NCBI GenBank assembly: GCA_023078555.1
Contig: CM041198.1
Location: forward strand, 12,181,374-12,245,373
Length of the DNA stretch: 64,000 nt
Source of the DNA: Ulva prolifera
Lineage: Eukaryota; Chlorophyta; Ulvophyceae; Ulvales; Ulvaceae
Reading direction: 5' to 3'
In this document: positions 10,201 through 25,400 of the stretch, one piece after another
Layout: each line of letters opens with the position of its first letter
How positions within the stretch are numbered: position 1 is the stretch's first letter
Made by a program: the position numbers and the translations under genes
Notes under the pieces: generated by a model
The model's database searches: none
Seen by the model: the letters and a program-made list of their open reading frames with translations, nothing else
What the model was told of the DNA's origin: nothing

Positions 10201-13200
10201 ATGAAGACAGTGCAGGCGGATGCGGCATCACTGCAGCTATACAAGACGGAGCATCGGCGAGTACAGCAGATGAGGGCAACAGAAGAGAGGCTCATTCCAG
10301 CAGTGCAGAGATTCACCTTCCCTCCTGAGGCAGCACCTCACAGCCTTGCATCCCAGCCTCCTCCATCATACATTACCCCTGTCCACGCTAGATCACCTGC
10401 GCCAAGGGCCTATGGTATTTCTTTGGATGCTTTCGAGGGGCCCCCCGGGCCTGAGAAGGCCTCAGTAGACGCTGATGGTACGGTGGGCATTGGGAGATAT
10501 GTCCCAGGACGCACCTGTGACATGCTTGAGAAAGCGTTGAACAGGCCTCAAGAAGATTACACACTCTTAAACCATGTGAATCATCGATCTGCTGAGTGTG
10601 CAAAATTTGCGGAGCGAAAATTCGTCGGCAGAGGAGGTAAGCAAGGCAAAACTGTCGCCTACGCAGCGCTCGACAGCGACATACACATCGGCAGCGGGCT
10701 TCCACATCACAAATCTTTGACGCCAAACAAGCATGCTCAGGCTTTGGATGCTCAGCACATGGCCTTCAAACGGTTCGAATCTGTGTCCAAAAGGCCTGTG
10801 CCGCCTTTTGTCATGGACCTTGGGGCCCTGGGAGCTGCTCCAGACGCTTCTGGCTGTGCATCTGATCACAATCCTTATGCACCACGCTTGAATATGAAGC
10901 ATCACAACTGCCCAGACGGGGAAACGCCCAAGGCCATATTTCAGGCATCAATGCCCTCCCAAGATTATGATGCCACAGCAGTCAGCGGATGTGGTGCCAA
11001 ACACCTACGTGACACTGCCCAAGCATTGAGGAACTACAATGTTTTTCACCCACACTATCGATTGCCCTCTGCAATCTCTATGATGTCTACGGCCTTTGCA
11101 AGGTCACCAAAAGCTCCATACCTTGCCAATCAGGCACTTGCATCACCATGTGAACGCATTGCTGCAAACTACAGTCAGGCTGCTTGGGGTCTCAGTGCCC
11201 GAACATTACAGCTTCTCTCTCGAGCCGCCATCAGTAAGCCATGTACTCCGGAGGCAAGTGCTATCGACGTGGGCAATCTTGGAGCTGCAGACCATCGCCT
11301 GCCCTTGATGCCACTTGAGTTGTTTGATGATGTTGAGCTTGAGATGAGGACGCCTCAAGAGTGGCTCTCTTGTGGAAACTCTGGGGAACCAGTGATGGGA
11401 GTGACTAGTTGGCTGAACACCAACACAGGAGAGACCGAGGTGCGCAAGGTATGTGTTGAAGGGTATGACGAGCAAAACCAGACATTTCATGTCAGCTTTA
11501 CGGATTCCGGCGTGAAGAAAGCCGTGAAGCGTTTGAATTTGAGGTTTGATGCTGAAGACGCATCAAAATTCACCACTCGTGTTGAAGCTGCAAGAGCTAG
11601 ACGAGCTTCTGCTGAGGCTGATCTACGGTGGCGCTTCTTTATCGATTCGAGCGATGCTGAAGATGTTCTAGACGTGTACGACTTTGCAGCCAAAGTTGCA
11701 GCTGTTCATGAAGGATGTAGAGGCATCACTGATCAAGTGCTAACGCATCTCCAACCAGAGCTGATCCGGGATTTCTATGATAACTACTGTCTGGCAATCC
11801 GCATTGGCCACCTTGAGTACCACCGCTTGAATCCAGCAATACAGCAACAGCTCGATGTTCTGGGCCTACCCCCTGCAAAACCAAAACAGCAAGCGCCACA
11901 AAAAGGGGTCCATGATGTGGCAGATACCAGCACTAGCATTCCTTTCGAGGAGGTCGTTGCATGGGCACGGCGTGGCCTTCTTGTAGCCTCACCCATCCTT
12001 AACGGGGTTCTCCAGGTATGCAGTTGCCAGTGGTGTCAGCTTGTGCAAGAGCTGCGCTTCTGTTTCATGCAGTGAATGGCATGCAGAAGCTGCATCAGGT
12101 ATTCATGAAGGCTCGCAGTCAGGTCATGTTCGGCCTGTACCCTTGCACAGCAGACTTCATATTGTTTCGACCAGACTCGACATATACCTTTGAAGATGCT
12201 GGTCCATGGCCATGGAGTGTGCAGCAGCTTGACACTGTCCTCTCATCTCACACCGCATGTGTAGCTTCGTATCTACAGACCCTTTCTGCAGAGGTCCTGA
12301 ACATGTGTTGTGGTCATGATGTACGACAAGCCCTGCTAGGGGCAGAAGCCAACGACCTGTTGCCGGGTGACCCCCTGGACAAGAACATGTTGGGGTTACT
12401 GCTGCGCTCCAGCATCCAGATGCGCGCAGCCTGTTTGGATATGGTCCTAGCATCTGCCCAAGCATTTGCACACGCTCTCGGCAGAGATGCGACTGATCAG
12501 GTGATGGTCCTCTGTTGCTCATGTAGCATCTCTGCTGCAAGTGGCCTTGGACAAATGCAGCAGAGGTTTTTGTTCGTGCAGGCCGGTGGCAAAGGCGTAG
12601 TGGTGGTTTTGAAGGTCGATCTCGAGTATGCTGAAGGCAAAGTCATCTGTCATCCAGGTCTTGCTGAGATCTCTGAGATCTTGCTGCAAACACTTGACAA
12701 TGTAGCCTCAAGAATGCGGGAAGTGCAGGATGAATGTATGGGAGCTGTGCAGCGCACCCTGAACGCCCCACCCCTATCAGTAGACGGGTGGTGCAGTGAG
12801 CCCACCTTCATTCAATGTAGGTATGGTAGCTTTCCAGTTGGGTTACAACCTGAAATGATGAGGTTCTTATGTTCTTACTTATGTTCTCTTTTCATTGCAC
12901 CTGAAAATTTCGCTTGCAGGAACACTGTGGACAAGGGGATCTCCGATTGTCTCAAGTCTGTACATGCGGTACGCGACATGTACTCAGACCTTGCAGCGGG
13001 CCTTGACTATAGCTTGGAAGAACTGCTCGAGGAATACAAGAACGCTGAATTAGATCGTTATGATCATTGCATCAGTTTCTTTCAAAATCAGGTTGAGGCT
13101 GTGAATGGAACAGACACTCAGGTATGGCTTGTAATTGTGCAGTACTATAACGTGATCCCATACGATCATTGGTTATTGCAATTCGTTACACATTTGTACA

Positions 13201-16200
13201 GGTCACGGCGGGCTTATTCGTAGTCAACAGCGGGGCAATGAAGTATGCACTGGTGCACCGTGCTCTTGGCTTCAAAGCAGCCCTACTAGCACAGATTGCA
13301 GAACGCCAGCTTAGCTCAAATCAGGAAATCATCGTCTCATTTCAGCAGCAAGAGGCAACCATTCTGCGGCAAGCTCAAACAACGGAGGAGTGCCTGCAAC
13401 TGTCCAAAGATATTGCCGACGCGGAACTTCAGCTCGAAGAACTCCGTGAAACTATAGCGTTCAGCCGGGACATTGACAAGTTCCTAGAGAAGTATCGGTG
13501 CGATGTACTGCGTGTATGTACTTACTTGTCGCCCTGTGATCCGGCTGGTAGCCAAACTGCCATACTCGTAACAACATCAACAATTATCTAATCCGAATTT
13601 GTCACAAGTCTGAATGGATTAGTTGATTAGCACAGCCATTTGCACTTGAAAACAGATAAAGAATTGAGGAGATCCTGCAGATGGTCCGTACAGGCCGATG
13701 CCATTGATTTGCGCTGTGAAGCGTACGGATGGCCACAGGCCATGGAGGAGGTGATTGAAAGTGCTAAACAGAAGCAGGCCCAGGAACTCACCCAATTCCA
13801 GCGAAAGCTCAAGGCTGAAACATCAAAACTACAGGAGCACATTGACCATACCAGCAAACAACTGAGTGAGTTTGCAAGTCTCAACGATGTCAACGAGCAA
13901 GTGGAGTACGCTGCATTGGGAAGCCAGCTGATGCAGCAGCTCGAGGCTGCTTCAGATACAGCTGCTTCTATTAACAGCGAGGAGACCCTGTTTGAGCTGA
14001 CACGTTCTGAATGGCCTAGAATCGGGCAGCTGCAGAAAGAGTTACAGCCATACCTCGACCTGTGGGCCATTGTCAGCGAATTCAATATGAAGTACGACGA
14101 CTGGATGTATGGTCCATTCATTCACCTTGACGCAGCTATGATGGATGAGACGGTACATGACTGGCTGAAGAAGATGGTCAAATTAGCCCGTGGACTTCCA
14201 CGAGAAGATCTGCGAGGGGTAGCAGACACACTACGGGAAAAGCTGGAGGATTTTAAAGCCAACCTTGGGCTACTAGGAGCAATTTGCAATCCCGGAATGA
14301 GGGGTCGACACTGGCAAGCCATTTCCACAACTGCCAGCTTTAAGGTCGTCCCATCAGAAGATGAAAGCTTGCACAATCTGCTTCAGAATGGCTTGCTGAC
14401 TTTCGAAAAGGAGATCCAAGACATAAGTGACAGTGCGTCTCGTGAGGCAGCACTAGAAAAGCAGCTTGACAGTATGCAGCTTCAATGGGTGCGTTTTGCA
14501 GCCATTTTTACAACTCACTGAATTACGTGGTAGTCTCACAACACTGATATGATGATACATCCAGGCTGGAGTTATGTTCGAACTTTCGCCATGGAAGAAC
14601 ACTGAAGGATATGTGCTCAAGGGCTCATCAGTCGACGAAGCTCAGATGTTGCTCGATGATCGTGTGTTCCACTACCACATTGCCACATCTCCTTTGACCG
14701 ACCTCACAGCAATTGATGAGGTTCAATGATGTCAACCCAACATATCTGCAGACATCATCAAGAGTCAGGCAATGGCTTCTTCACCATTCTGCAAACCATT
14801 CCAGGAGCGTATAACCATGTGGGCTGCCAAGCTCAACAAGATGCAAAAGATCCTGGATGAATGGCTAACGACACAAGTGAAATGGATGTACCTAGGTCCT
14901 GTTTTTGGAACAGATGAAATCTCTAAGAAGATGCCCAAAGAGCGGAAGGAGTTTATGTCTGCTGACGGGAAGTATCGGAGAATCATGCTGGCTGTGTTAA
15001 ATTCTCCAGAGGTCTTGAACATCTGTGGAATGGATGGCCTGCTGGAAGATCTGATTGAATCAAACAAAGTGCGAACATTCAATGTGACCATGTTGTGTCC
15101 ACATTTTCGCGATATCAAATGGCTCAGCAACAGCAGACAATGCTGCCATGCGCACTTATGTTGATACAGCCGACATATGTGATATTACTGGGCCGTGGAG
15201 TTTCAACACGACAGTATGTCATTACTAAACCATATCGAATTAGCCAGAGTTCAACCCAAAGGTATACATGAAATAATTTCCAGAAAATCATTCATGATCT
15301 TTACAGGCCCTGTCCACAGTTGAGAAGTCGCTAGCTAGATTCCTAGATAGCATCAAGAGCGCGTTTGCTCGCTTTTGGTTCCTATCCAACGATGAGTTGC
15401 TGGAGATCATTTCAGAGACTGCCAGCAGTGCAGACAGAGTGCAGCCGTTCGTGAAGAAGTGCTTCGAAGCTGTGCAATTCCTGAAATTTGAACAAAATTC
15501 AGCCATCTCAGGCTGCACAAGTATTGAAGGGGAGGTGATCGTGTTTGATTCCAAAGTCGACTCGGCAGGCGAGTCCAATGGAGTTGAGCAATGGCTCTTA
15601 CAGGTGTGTTTCAATTGACATGACTGTGTCTTTCGGTGATGAGTTATTCAGCATGTTTGCCGCATATGTGTGCTGTGCAGGTGGAGCAGGTCATGATGAA
15701 ATCACTGCACACGATCACAGCGCAGGCAGTTAAGGCATATGCAGTCACCAAGCGCGAGGACTGGATCATCAATTGTAACTGTGGTCAAGCCGTTTTGGCT
15801 GTGTCTCAGATCTACTGGACGAAGGAAGTGGCTGTTGCACTGCAGGCTGGAGGTGCAGAAGCTTTGCAAACGTTTGCGGACAAGTGTGCAAAGGAGCTCA
15901 TGGCTGAAATTGAAATGGTCCGTGGAGATCTGAGTAACCTGGAGCGGGCGACTTTGGGGGCGCTTGTGGTGATTGATGTACATGCCAGGGACGTACTGGC
16001 GGCCATGGTGAAGGACGGCGTTTGTGCGGAGACAGACTTTGCATGGCAAGCACAGCTACGATACTACTGGGAGGAGAACACTGTGATCGTCCGCATGCTG
16101 AATGGTAAGCACCATGCTTTACAAAATCTGTGCCTGTGCATTTTATGTGCACACATGAGCCCCGTCATGATGAAAGTGTGCAACCAGATGTTGGAAGAGT

Positions 16201-16421
16201 GCATGCGCTCAATGTGGCCGAATTCAGTTGAGTGTCTAGACAGCTTTAACGCTGTGTTAAGTGTTTCCACTGGGAGTGCAAGCTCTCAAGTCACAGTTCT
16301 TCTCATGCAGCCACAGCAAATTATGGCTTTGAGTACCTCGGCAACAGCAGCCGGCTTGTGATCACGCCTCTGACTGATAGATGCTACCGCACCCTCCTTG
16401 GAGCCCATCATCTTTCTCTTG
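10201..16421 (+). other. Dynein tail and linker region
   Basis: Part of the dynein gene. The first exon (about 604 codons) is a poorly conserved N-terminus ending in a recognisable block, [18 protein letters not shown], near 11315-11370. The tail then runs through [13 protein letters not shown] (near 14290), the hallmark linker motif. [13 protein letters not shown] (near 15390) and [14 protein letters not shown] (near 16063) precede [20 protein letters not shown], the entry to AAA1. These motifs are standard landmarks of dynein heavy chains and occur in the expected order. Confidence 0.9.
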
Positions 16422-19400
16422 GTATGAGTAACTTCTGCTGTACAATCACCCGTAAGAATGATCACAGAAGACAGTCGAAAACCGCTGGAGTGCAGGGGGG
16501 GCGCCTGCTGGACCCGCCGGGACAGGGAAGACTGAGACCACAAAGGACCTTTCTAAAGCTGTTGCTATCATGTGTGTGGTATTCAACTGTTCTGACCAGC
16601 TTGATTACATTGCTATGGGCAAATTTTTCAAAGGCCTTGCTTGCTCAGGGGCTTGGGCATGTTTTGACGAGTTTAACCGAATTGAATTGGAAGTGCTCTC
16701 GGTTGTTGCACAGCAGGTGCTCACCATTCAGAGGGCCAAGGCAGCTGGTCTGACAAGATTCATCTTTGAGGGCGTGGAAATGGGCCTGATCCACACCACG
16801 AATTGCTTCATCACGATGAACCCTGGGTATGCACATGCATCTTCTGTCCGCAAATCGCATGGCATAATTACACCCCTGGTCAGCAACCCATGCATGCAGG
16901 TATGCTGGCCGCTCAGAGCTGCCAGATAACCTCAAGGTGTGCACTCATTCTTAGAGCTGGCAACCGTTTCACTGCTGTCGCTTTCTACAGCGCCGATCGC
17001 AGTCTGCAGCATGAGTGTTCTTGCAAGCTTCGGGCCGATCAGCGACACAATCAATGATTGTATGAATTGGGCAACCATCATCAACACCACTGATCAAGCC
17101 TGTTTGCCAAACACCATTGCGCAATTGCACCTGCAGGCACTTTTCAGAGATGTTGCCATGATGGTCCCAGATTATGCTCTCATTGCAGAGAATACGTTAT
17201 TCTCCTTTGGATTCTTTGAGGGCAGAATTCTAGGAGTGAAGCTGGTTCAAACGTATCGCTTGTGCTCTGAACAGCTGTCAAAGCAGGAGCACTATGATTA
17301 CGGTATGTGCCACCTTTCTCACTGTGTCCATCCTTATCCGTGCTGCAGAGCGCAAAAGGTGTGATACACGGTTGCAGGCATGCGAGCAGTCGTGGCTGTC
17401 CTGCGTGCTGCTGGAAACCTGAAACGGAAGTATCCAGATGAAAAGGAGGATGTCCTGATGCTACGCGCTATCAACGATGTCAACCTTCCCAAGTTCTTGG
17501 ACCAAGATGTCCCTCTGTTCTCAGGAATCTTGTCTGACCTCTTCCCTGGAATCGATCTTCCAGAACTGGACTACACTGATTTGATTGGTGCAATCAAGGA
17601 CAATTGCCACAAACAGAATGTTCAGGTCGATATCTTGTTATATTGTGCCTCGTAACGCTATCCATCTGGGTCAATGTATGATGGGCTAGGTGAAACTTGC
17701 CATATTCAGTTTGATGACTTTGTCCATGTGTGATTGCAGCCGTTGGAGAGCTTCGTTATAAAGGTCATTCAGCTTTACGAGATGATTGTGGTGCGACATG
17801 GTCTCATGTTGGTAGGGTGGTCAAGTATTAAAACTTCCTGCATCCGCATTTTGGCTGCTGCTTTGACAGATCTCCACAGTAACGGCCTGGCCGATGAGCA
17901 CAAAGTAAAAATGTGGACGCTGAATCCCAAGTCCGTGACCATGGGCCAGCTTTATGGTGAAGACGACCCTGTTTCCAAGGAATGGACCGATGGTGTCCTG
18001 GCCGTCGAGTTTCGAAATGCTGCCAGGCAAGTTCAGCATTGTTTGAAACAACCTCTTTACAAAGCTGTACCAGCTTTATGTGATCGAATCTGTGGCAGAA
18101 GTGTCGTGTATTGTACAGGGACACTAGTGAAGACCGCAAGTGGGTGGTTCTGGACGGCCCTGTTGATGCAATTTGGATAGAGAACATGAGTATGGTCCTG
18201 ACCACGTCCACTATGTCCTTTCAGAGCTGTAGGCATGCTGTGAGAATATGATATGCAGACTAGTACATTCAGGATGGTGCCAACGGTCATGTACACAGTA
18301 GTGAGCATTGTGCAGATACTGTTCTGGACGATAACAAGAAGCTCTGCCTAAACTCGGGTGAGATTATTGCCATGCAAGGCCTGATGAATATGATTTTCGA
18401 GGTGCAGGACCTAGCTGTGGCCAGTCCAGCAACAGTGTCGCGGTGTGGTATGGTGTATGTGCAGCCCAGCCTACTGGGCTGGCGTCCATTACTGGACTCG
18501 TGGTTTGCTACACTTCCCAGTAGCTTTGGTCAGCACAGAGAAACAATCAAGGCACTGGCAGAATGGCTGCTGCCTCCCTGCCTTCGCTTGGTCACCAGGA
18601 TGTTGCACCAGCCCGTTATAGTGCAAGAGCAGACACTTGTGATGTCTCTCTTGAGACTGTTTGAGGCAGAGATGCAGCCTGTTCTAGGCTGTGATCCTGG
18701 AATGGCTCTGACAGTGAAGCCTTCAGATTTGGAAGCAGCTATTCAGTGTATGTGGCTGTTCTGCATGATTTGGACTTTAGGAGGTTCACTGGATGAATCT
18801 GGAAGATTTGAATTCGATCAACAATTTCGCCTGTACTTGGTCGAGAAGTATGATGAGCGTGTATCAATCGCTGTCACACAGGAGGGAGTGAAGCTGCTCA
18901 AGCCAATCCCGAAAGATGGCTCTGTATTCAATTACATTTATGTATTTTCAAGCAACTCCTGGAAGGAATGGCTGGATACAGTTCCAAAACAGGCACTAGA
19001 TGACAGCATGCAGATTCAAAATATCACAGTCGTCACAGAAGACGTTGTGAGGTACACTCACCTGATTGATGCGTACGTTCAGAGCTACCATCCAGTCCTC
19101 CTCGTGGGCCCAACAGGCACTGGAAAAAGTGCTTACATCAAAGACTACTTGCGCAAACTTGACAACGAAGCATGGGTCGTTGCGGTCTTCCAGTTTTCAG
19201 CACAGACCAGTCAGAATATGACTCAGGATATTATTGATGGTAAGCTGGACAAGCGACGGAAAGGTGTTTTCGGGCCTCCGATTGGAAAGCATCAGATATG
19301 CCTGGTTGACGATCTGAACATGCCTCAGGTACGCCCAGCAGAGCACCACCACCGCGGGTCTACGAGGTGCAGTTTACATGGACCGTAGATGGTGAAACTA

Positions 19401-22400
19401 AGAAGCAGGCTTTGTGCAGGTTGAAAAATATGGGGCCCAGCCTCCTATTGAACTGCTGCGACAATACATGGACCACTATGGGTGGTGTGCACATGCCTTC
19501 ACTTACAGGGAGCACGACCATGCACATGTACACCCCATGACAGATAAAGATGTCATGCCATCGTGCAGGTATGATCGTAAGCAGCTCATGTTCAATAAAA
19601 TAGTGGACTTGCAATTGTGTGCCGCCATGGGGCCACCAGGAGGAGGTCGAAACAACGTAACAAACCGGTTCCTCAGACACTTTTGCTTGGTACGTCACAT
19701 CTGCACAGTGACAAGCTGTGCGAACTTGAATCATGCCTACCGCAGCAGGAACACGTTTTTGTACTGCAGCAACTTGTGTGAGAATGCAGATTTCCATGAC
19801 AGAGTTCCAAGATCCATCTAAGAGACTGATATTCACAAGTTTGGCCAACTGGTGGCTTTCCAAATCAAAATATAGCGATGACATTCTGCGGACGGGAACC
19901 AAACTGGCTGATGCTTCCCTGCAGATATACACTGCATGCCTGCAAGAACTCCTGCCAACACCCTCCAGATCACACTACACATGGAATCTTCGCGATCTTA
20001 GTTCGCTATTCAATGGCATGGCTGCAGCGGGCGCAACTCTGGATTCTGTCGATGGGTTGGCTCGCCTGTGGACCCATGAAAGCCTGCGTGTCTTCGGCGA
20101 CCGATTGGTTGATGACCAGGACAGACGGTGGTTTGCTGGGGCGCTCAAAAGCGCTATGGAAACTCATTTTAGACTCAAGTGGTGTGTTGCGTCTCATGCT
20201 GGTAGTAGTGGCCAACACTGGCTGACAGGCTGTGTCAAGTTCAGTTCGGGAAGAGCACCAGTTCCCGCAGCGGCGAAAAAGTGTGTGCAGGACAAATGTG
20301 CTTAACAGACTGGCAGATAGTGGTGGGGAAGTTGGACATGTGGAGCTGCGCAGCTTGCTGTTTGGAGACTTCATGGTCCCTGGTGCTGATCCACCGCTGT
20401 ACATCGAGCTCACGGATCCAGATGACTTATCACAAGTCGTTACCACATATCTGGAAGAGTATAATTCTAATTCAAAGGCCCCTATGAATCTCGTTCTCTT
20501 CACGTTTGCGCTTGAGCATGTTGTCAAGATCTCACGTATACTGAGGCAGCCAGGCGGAAATGCTCTCCTAGTAGGCCTTGGAGGATCAGGCAGACAGTCC
20601 CTCACTCGTCTGGCCGCTTTCATGAATGACTATAAATTGGCCGGGATCGAGCTAACAAGCACTTACAGCCGTGGGGACTGGTGTGATGACTTGCGTGCCA
20701 CGCTGCGACAGGCTGGAGAGAAGGGTTTGCAAACTGTCTTTCTTTTCTCCGATACACAAATAAAGGACGAAAGGATGGTGGAGGACTTGTCAAACCTTCT
20801 CAATACTGGAGAGGTCCCCAATTTGTTCGACGGCAGCGATCAAGTTTCCATATGCGAGGGCGTTTCTGCTCGGGCAAAGAAGGTTGGCATGGACGGCTCC
20901 CGCGCTGACCTATTTGCATTCTTCGTGGCTGAATTGCAACGCAACTTACACATTGCGCTTGCGTTTTCTCCAATACCGTCTGATGCGTTTAGAACAAGGT
21001 TACGGATGTTTCCGTCCTTAGTTACGGCGACAACCATTGATTGGTGTGCTCCTCACCGTACAGCTTCAGTGACCAAAACGTGCTTCTCCGAACAGCCTTT
21101 CCAGGTTCCACGGCATACAAGGTCCGTGTCACTCGAGATCACAAGCATGAGCATGCAGCCTTGACAAGCTGATGTGTGTTACAGGTTCACTGCGTGGCCA
21201 GAGGATGCTTTGAAAAGCACAGCAGATCGCTTTCTTGCTGACGTGGATCTGCCTGCTGGTCTGCACGCGAAAGTTGGTGCACAGTGCATGCTCTTCCACT
21301 CTGGAATATGCAATCTTACTCTGCGGTTTGAGCTCGAAGCCAAGCGACACTACTATGTTACAGCAGCTTCGTATCTCCAGCTTCTCAACGCTTTCAAGTC
21401 TCTGCAAGCCAAGAAAAGCTTTGAGATCAGCTGTGCCAAGCGCCGGTATGAGCAGGGGCTTGACCAGTTGCTTTTTACTGAGGCACAGGTTTCCACCATG
21501 AAAGAGGAGCTGGAGATCCTCAGACCACAGCTCCTCCAGGCAAGTGAAGAAACTGACGCACTGCTAATCAATGTCGAGAAAGAAACTGCTGCAGCCGACA
21601 AGGTGAAGGCTGTGGTGTCGGTGGATGAGGCAGGCGCAAAAGAAGAGGCTGCCAAGGTGACAGCAATCAAGGAGGAATGTGAGGCAGATCTATCGGAGGC
21701 CATGCCGGCCCTGAATGCTGCAATCAAGGCACTGGACACTCTCACCAAGAATGACATCACAGAGGTGCTGCACTACTTGTATGCACCGTGCTGCGCCGAG
21801 GCGCTGTGACCCTGGCGTTATGCAGTCAGGGAGGCTAGCAGCAACCCTTCAGGCAAGTATGTGCAGGTCAAAGGAATGAAGAGTCCTCCTGCGGCTGTCA
21901 AGATGGTGCTCGAAGCTGTGTGTATCATCAAAGGGCTGAAGCCAACAAAGGTCTGTTGCTGCAGTCATTGCTCAAGGCACAAGCCTACAGGCTCAAATGT
22001 TTGGGTGTCTGCATGCGCTCTCGCCGTGGCAATGCTTTGCTGCTATGCCACATAACTTACATAAGACATCAGTCATGGCTCATGTGCAGTTTTTCAATTA
22101 CGTAGCAGTGGACACGACGGGCACGTTTTCCAGTTTTTGCGGATCGAATGTGCATGGGACATCAGCAACAGTGTGCAGATTCCGCGCTCGTTGTGTAACG
22201 CATGTCACCTTGCTGCTCATTTGCTGTATGTGTGCTGCGCTGTGTCAGAGTGGGTCATGTCGTGATCATTTTAGGGAATGGTCACTGGGAGCTGCACCTG
22301 CCAGTCATGGTCCCACACGCCACTTCTGTAGGGACTCAGAGGTGCACATGCATATGTACATGTGCTCTTCGTTTTTTTACTTTCTCTCCATGCCGATCGT

Positions 22401-25400
22401 AAACATCAACGCCGCCATGGCGACGGCATGAAGTCACAGCGTTGCACCACCTGCTTTGAACCTGGTAGCCATGCAACTACGGGTGTGGCGATGTCTTGAC
22501 TTGACAGCATGCACAGGGCAACTACTGCCCCACGGACATCTGTTGGCAAGCCCTGCCTACCATTGACTGAAGTCAACAGAGGTGCAATCACCCTGTATCT
22601 ACTTGCAGTGTCCTAGAAGTTGTGAAGAAATGTGTCTCTCTATTAGTGACCATTTATCGCAAATGTGAGCCTGTTCACAGTTGTCAGGTCTGTATAACTT
22701 TGCTCCCTCGGGCTGCACTCATTGTTGGGATATCCAGGTCAAAGATGCAGACGGCAAGATGGTCATGGACTACTGGGAGACAGCCAAGAAGATGATGAAT
22801 GACAATTACTTCTTAGATTCTCTCAAGTATGTCAGCCGTTACTTCAGGCATTGCTACCTTGCTACAGTCATTCCAAGCTGTCGTACTCATGTGCCATGCA
22901 TGCAGATCCTTTGACAAAGATAACATTGATGCTGAAATCGTCAAGAAGTTGCAGCCCATCATTAGTAAGGAAGAATTTGAACCAAAGAAGGTGAGGCCGC
23001 GCTCCTTCGGCTGCATCGGTGTGATCATGTAACCTGGTCGTGAAGCTGTTCCCACGGCATCATCTGCTTGTGTAGGTTCTGAAAGTCTCGAAAGCAGCAT
23101 TTGGATTAGCATCCTGGGTGAAAGCCATGGAAACGTATGATCGTGTTGCAAAAGTTGTGGGTCCAAAGAAGAAAGCCTTGGCAGAGGCAGAGGCGCAGCT
23201 GAAGGTGAATCTGGCACATACTTTTGCAATGCCCACAACACTCCCAACTGGTGTGCCTGTTGACATCTCATGTCAGCACACGCTCTTGCCATGCGCAGGT
23301 AGTCATGGATGCGTTAGGAATCAAGCAAAAGGAACTCAAAGAAGTTGTCGATAAATTGGATCATCTCGATGAACAGCTGCGGAGCGCAAAGCTAAAGAAA
23401 GCAGATCTGGAGGCAGAGTTCAAGTTGTGCAGTGAAAAATTGGATCGCGCAGGCAAGCTGATTGGTGGCCTTGGAGGCGAAAAATCACGTTGGACTGACA
23501 ATGCTGCCAACCTTGGAAATCAGATGGACTCGCTATGTGGGGATATGCTGATTTCTGCAGCGGTCATCGCATACCTGGGGCCTTTCACTGTTCCCTACCG
23601 GAACGACGCCCTCCAGTCTTGGGTTGCATCCGTCAAAGATGCCGGAATTCCGAGCTCAGATGTTTATAAGTTCACATCAACGCTTGGGGATCCTGTTCAG
23701 ATTCGCCAATGGCAAATTGCAGGTCTACCTAAAGATGACTTTTCTTGTAGCAATGGGATAATTATCTCTCACTCTGAGAGGTGGCCACTTGCCATTGATC
23801 CCCAAGGTCTGTTTGCATGCTGTGGCTGCATAACAACCGCATAGAGTTTAGACTTACGCATGCTGTGAATGAACCAGGCGAGTACATTTTTGCAATTCAG
23901 GACAAACCAACAGATGGATTCGGACGATGCATGCGGACGACCAACTGGTGATCGTGAAAATGTCAGGTACTGGCCTGTAACTGTAGGATACTATGGCCTC
24001 TGGGTACCATACACTTCCTGTTTGTGTGGTGTGGGCACAGAGTGAGCTTTGCTGATGCTGCAGCATAGCACTGGCCGCTAGTCCCCGAGTTCTGAAATGT
24101 AAACTTCTGGTACATTTGATTGACGCACTCCTGACCCTGATTGCTGCAGACAAAAATTACTTGAGAAGGATGGAGACTGCTATCCAGCTGGGTCACCCAG
24201 TTTTGATGGAGAATGTTGAAGAATATATTGATGCTGCGATTGAACCAGTCTTGCTGAAGCAGACTTTCAAGTCTGCCGGCAGCTTGATGATAAAGCTTGG
24301 AGAAAGCAGTGTGGAATGGTCGCCCCATTTCAAGATGTTCATGACCACAAAGCTGCGGAATCCGCACTATGCCCCAGAAATCTGTACAAAGGTGGGCTTG
24401 ACCCTGTTTGCAAGTTTCGTCTATCCGTTCAACTGTTTTCTGCTCTTGTGTCTGCTTGTGGGCTTTGCCGCGTGCTTGTTCTCGTGACAGGGGCAGGGCA
24501 CAAGGCTAACCATTTGTGCCCGAGCTAGCCCAGGTCTCATCTACCACTGTTGAGGTTTGAGAATTATTGGGAAAGTTTATGCACTTGCGGCACAGGGGCC
24601 TGGGAAAGCAATTAGCCAGCGACTTCAGAATACTATTCTGATCTGTCATGAACCAGCACCTCTTGATTGAGAAAGTTCAGTTCTTGCGTTCATATTCTAC
24701 AGCCGTGCTAGGCACGTATGTATGCCACTGCATGAAGTAGACCAGCCAAACCTACTAGAAGCAGCCTTTCAGCTGCGATGCTAGAGTGCTTCTCATGCGT
24801 GATTGTGTGGCTGTATGCACACTGCCATATGGGCATTGACGACTCCATTTGTTGTTACCTTCAAAGCTGTCGCAAATGACTGCAAATCTGAAGTTGGTGT
24901 GTAAATCACGTCTGTTGCGGACGTGCTTCCTCTCCAGGTGGGTCGTGTTGCTATCAGGCTACATTCTGGCGTCAACTGCAAGAATCAGCCAAACGCTGAG
25001 GGCCTAGGGGAGCCTGAAGTGAAGGATGGGATGGGACCAAACTCACACAAACTCAAGCGCGTTTTACAGGTGGCTTTGCTGAACTTTATGACAACACCAG
25101 AGGGCCTCGAGGACCAGCTGTTGGGCATTGTGGTTGCACAAGAGAGGCCAGATTTAGAGAAACAAAAGAATCAGCTGGTTGTGCAAGGCGCACAGAATAA
25201 GAAACGACTGCAGGAGATTGAATCTGCCATTCTCAAGGTTCTCAGTGATTCCAAAGGCAATATTCTTGAAGATGAAGGAGCCGTCAATATCCTACAAGAG
25301 TCCAAGGTCGTTTCAGATGAGATCAATCGCAAGCAGAGAGCTGCAGAAAAGACTGAGAAAAGCATTGATGATGCACGAGTGTCCTACAAGAGCATTGCCG

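Noticed and set aside
10759-10780. GGTTCGAATC match resembling a tRNA B-box
   Set aside because: It lies inside the first dynein exon and has no tRNA fold around it.
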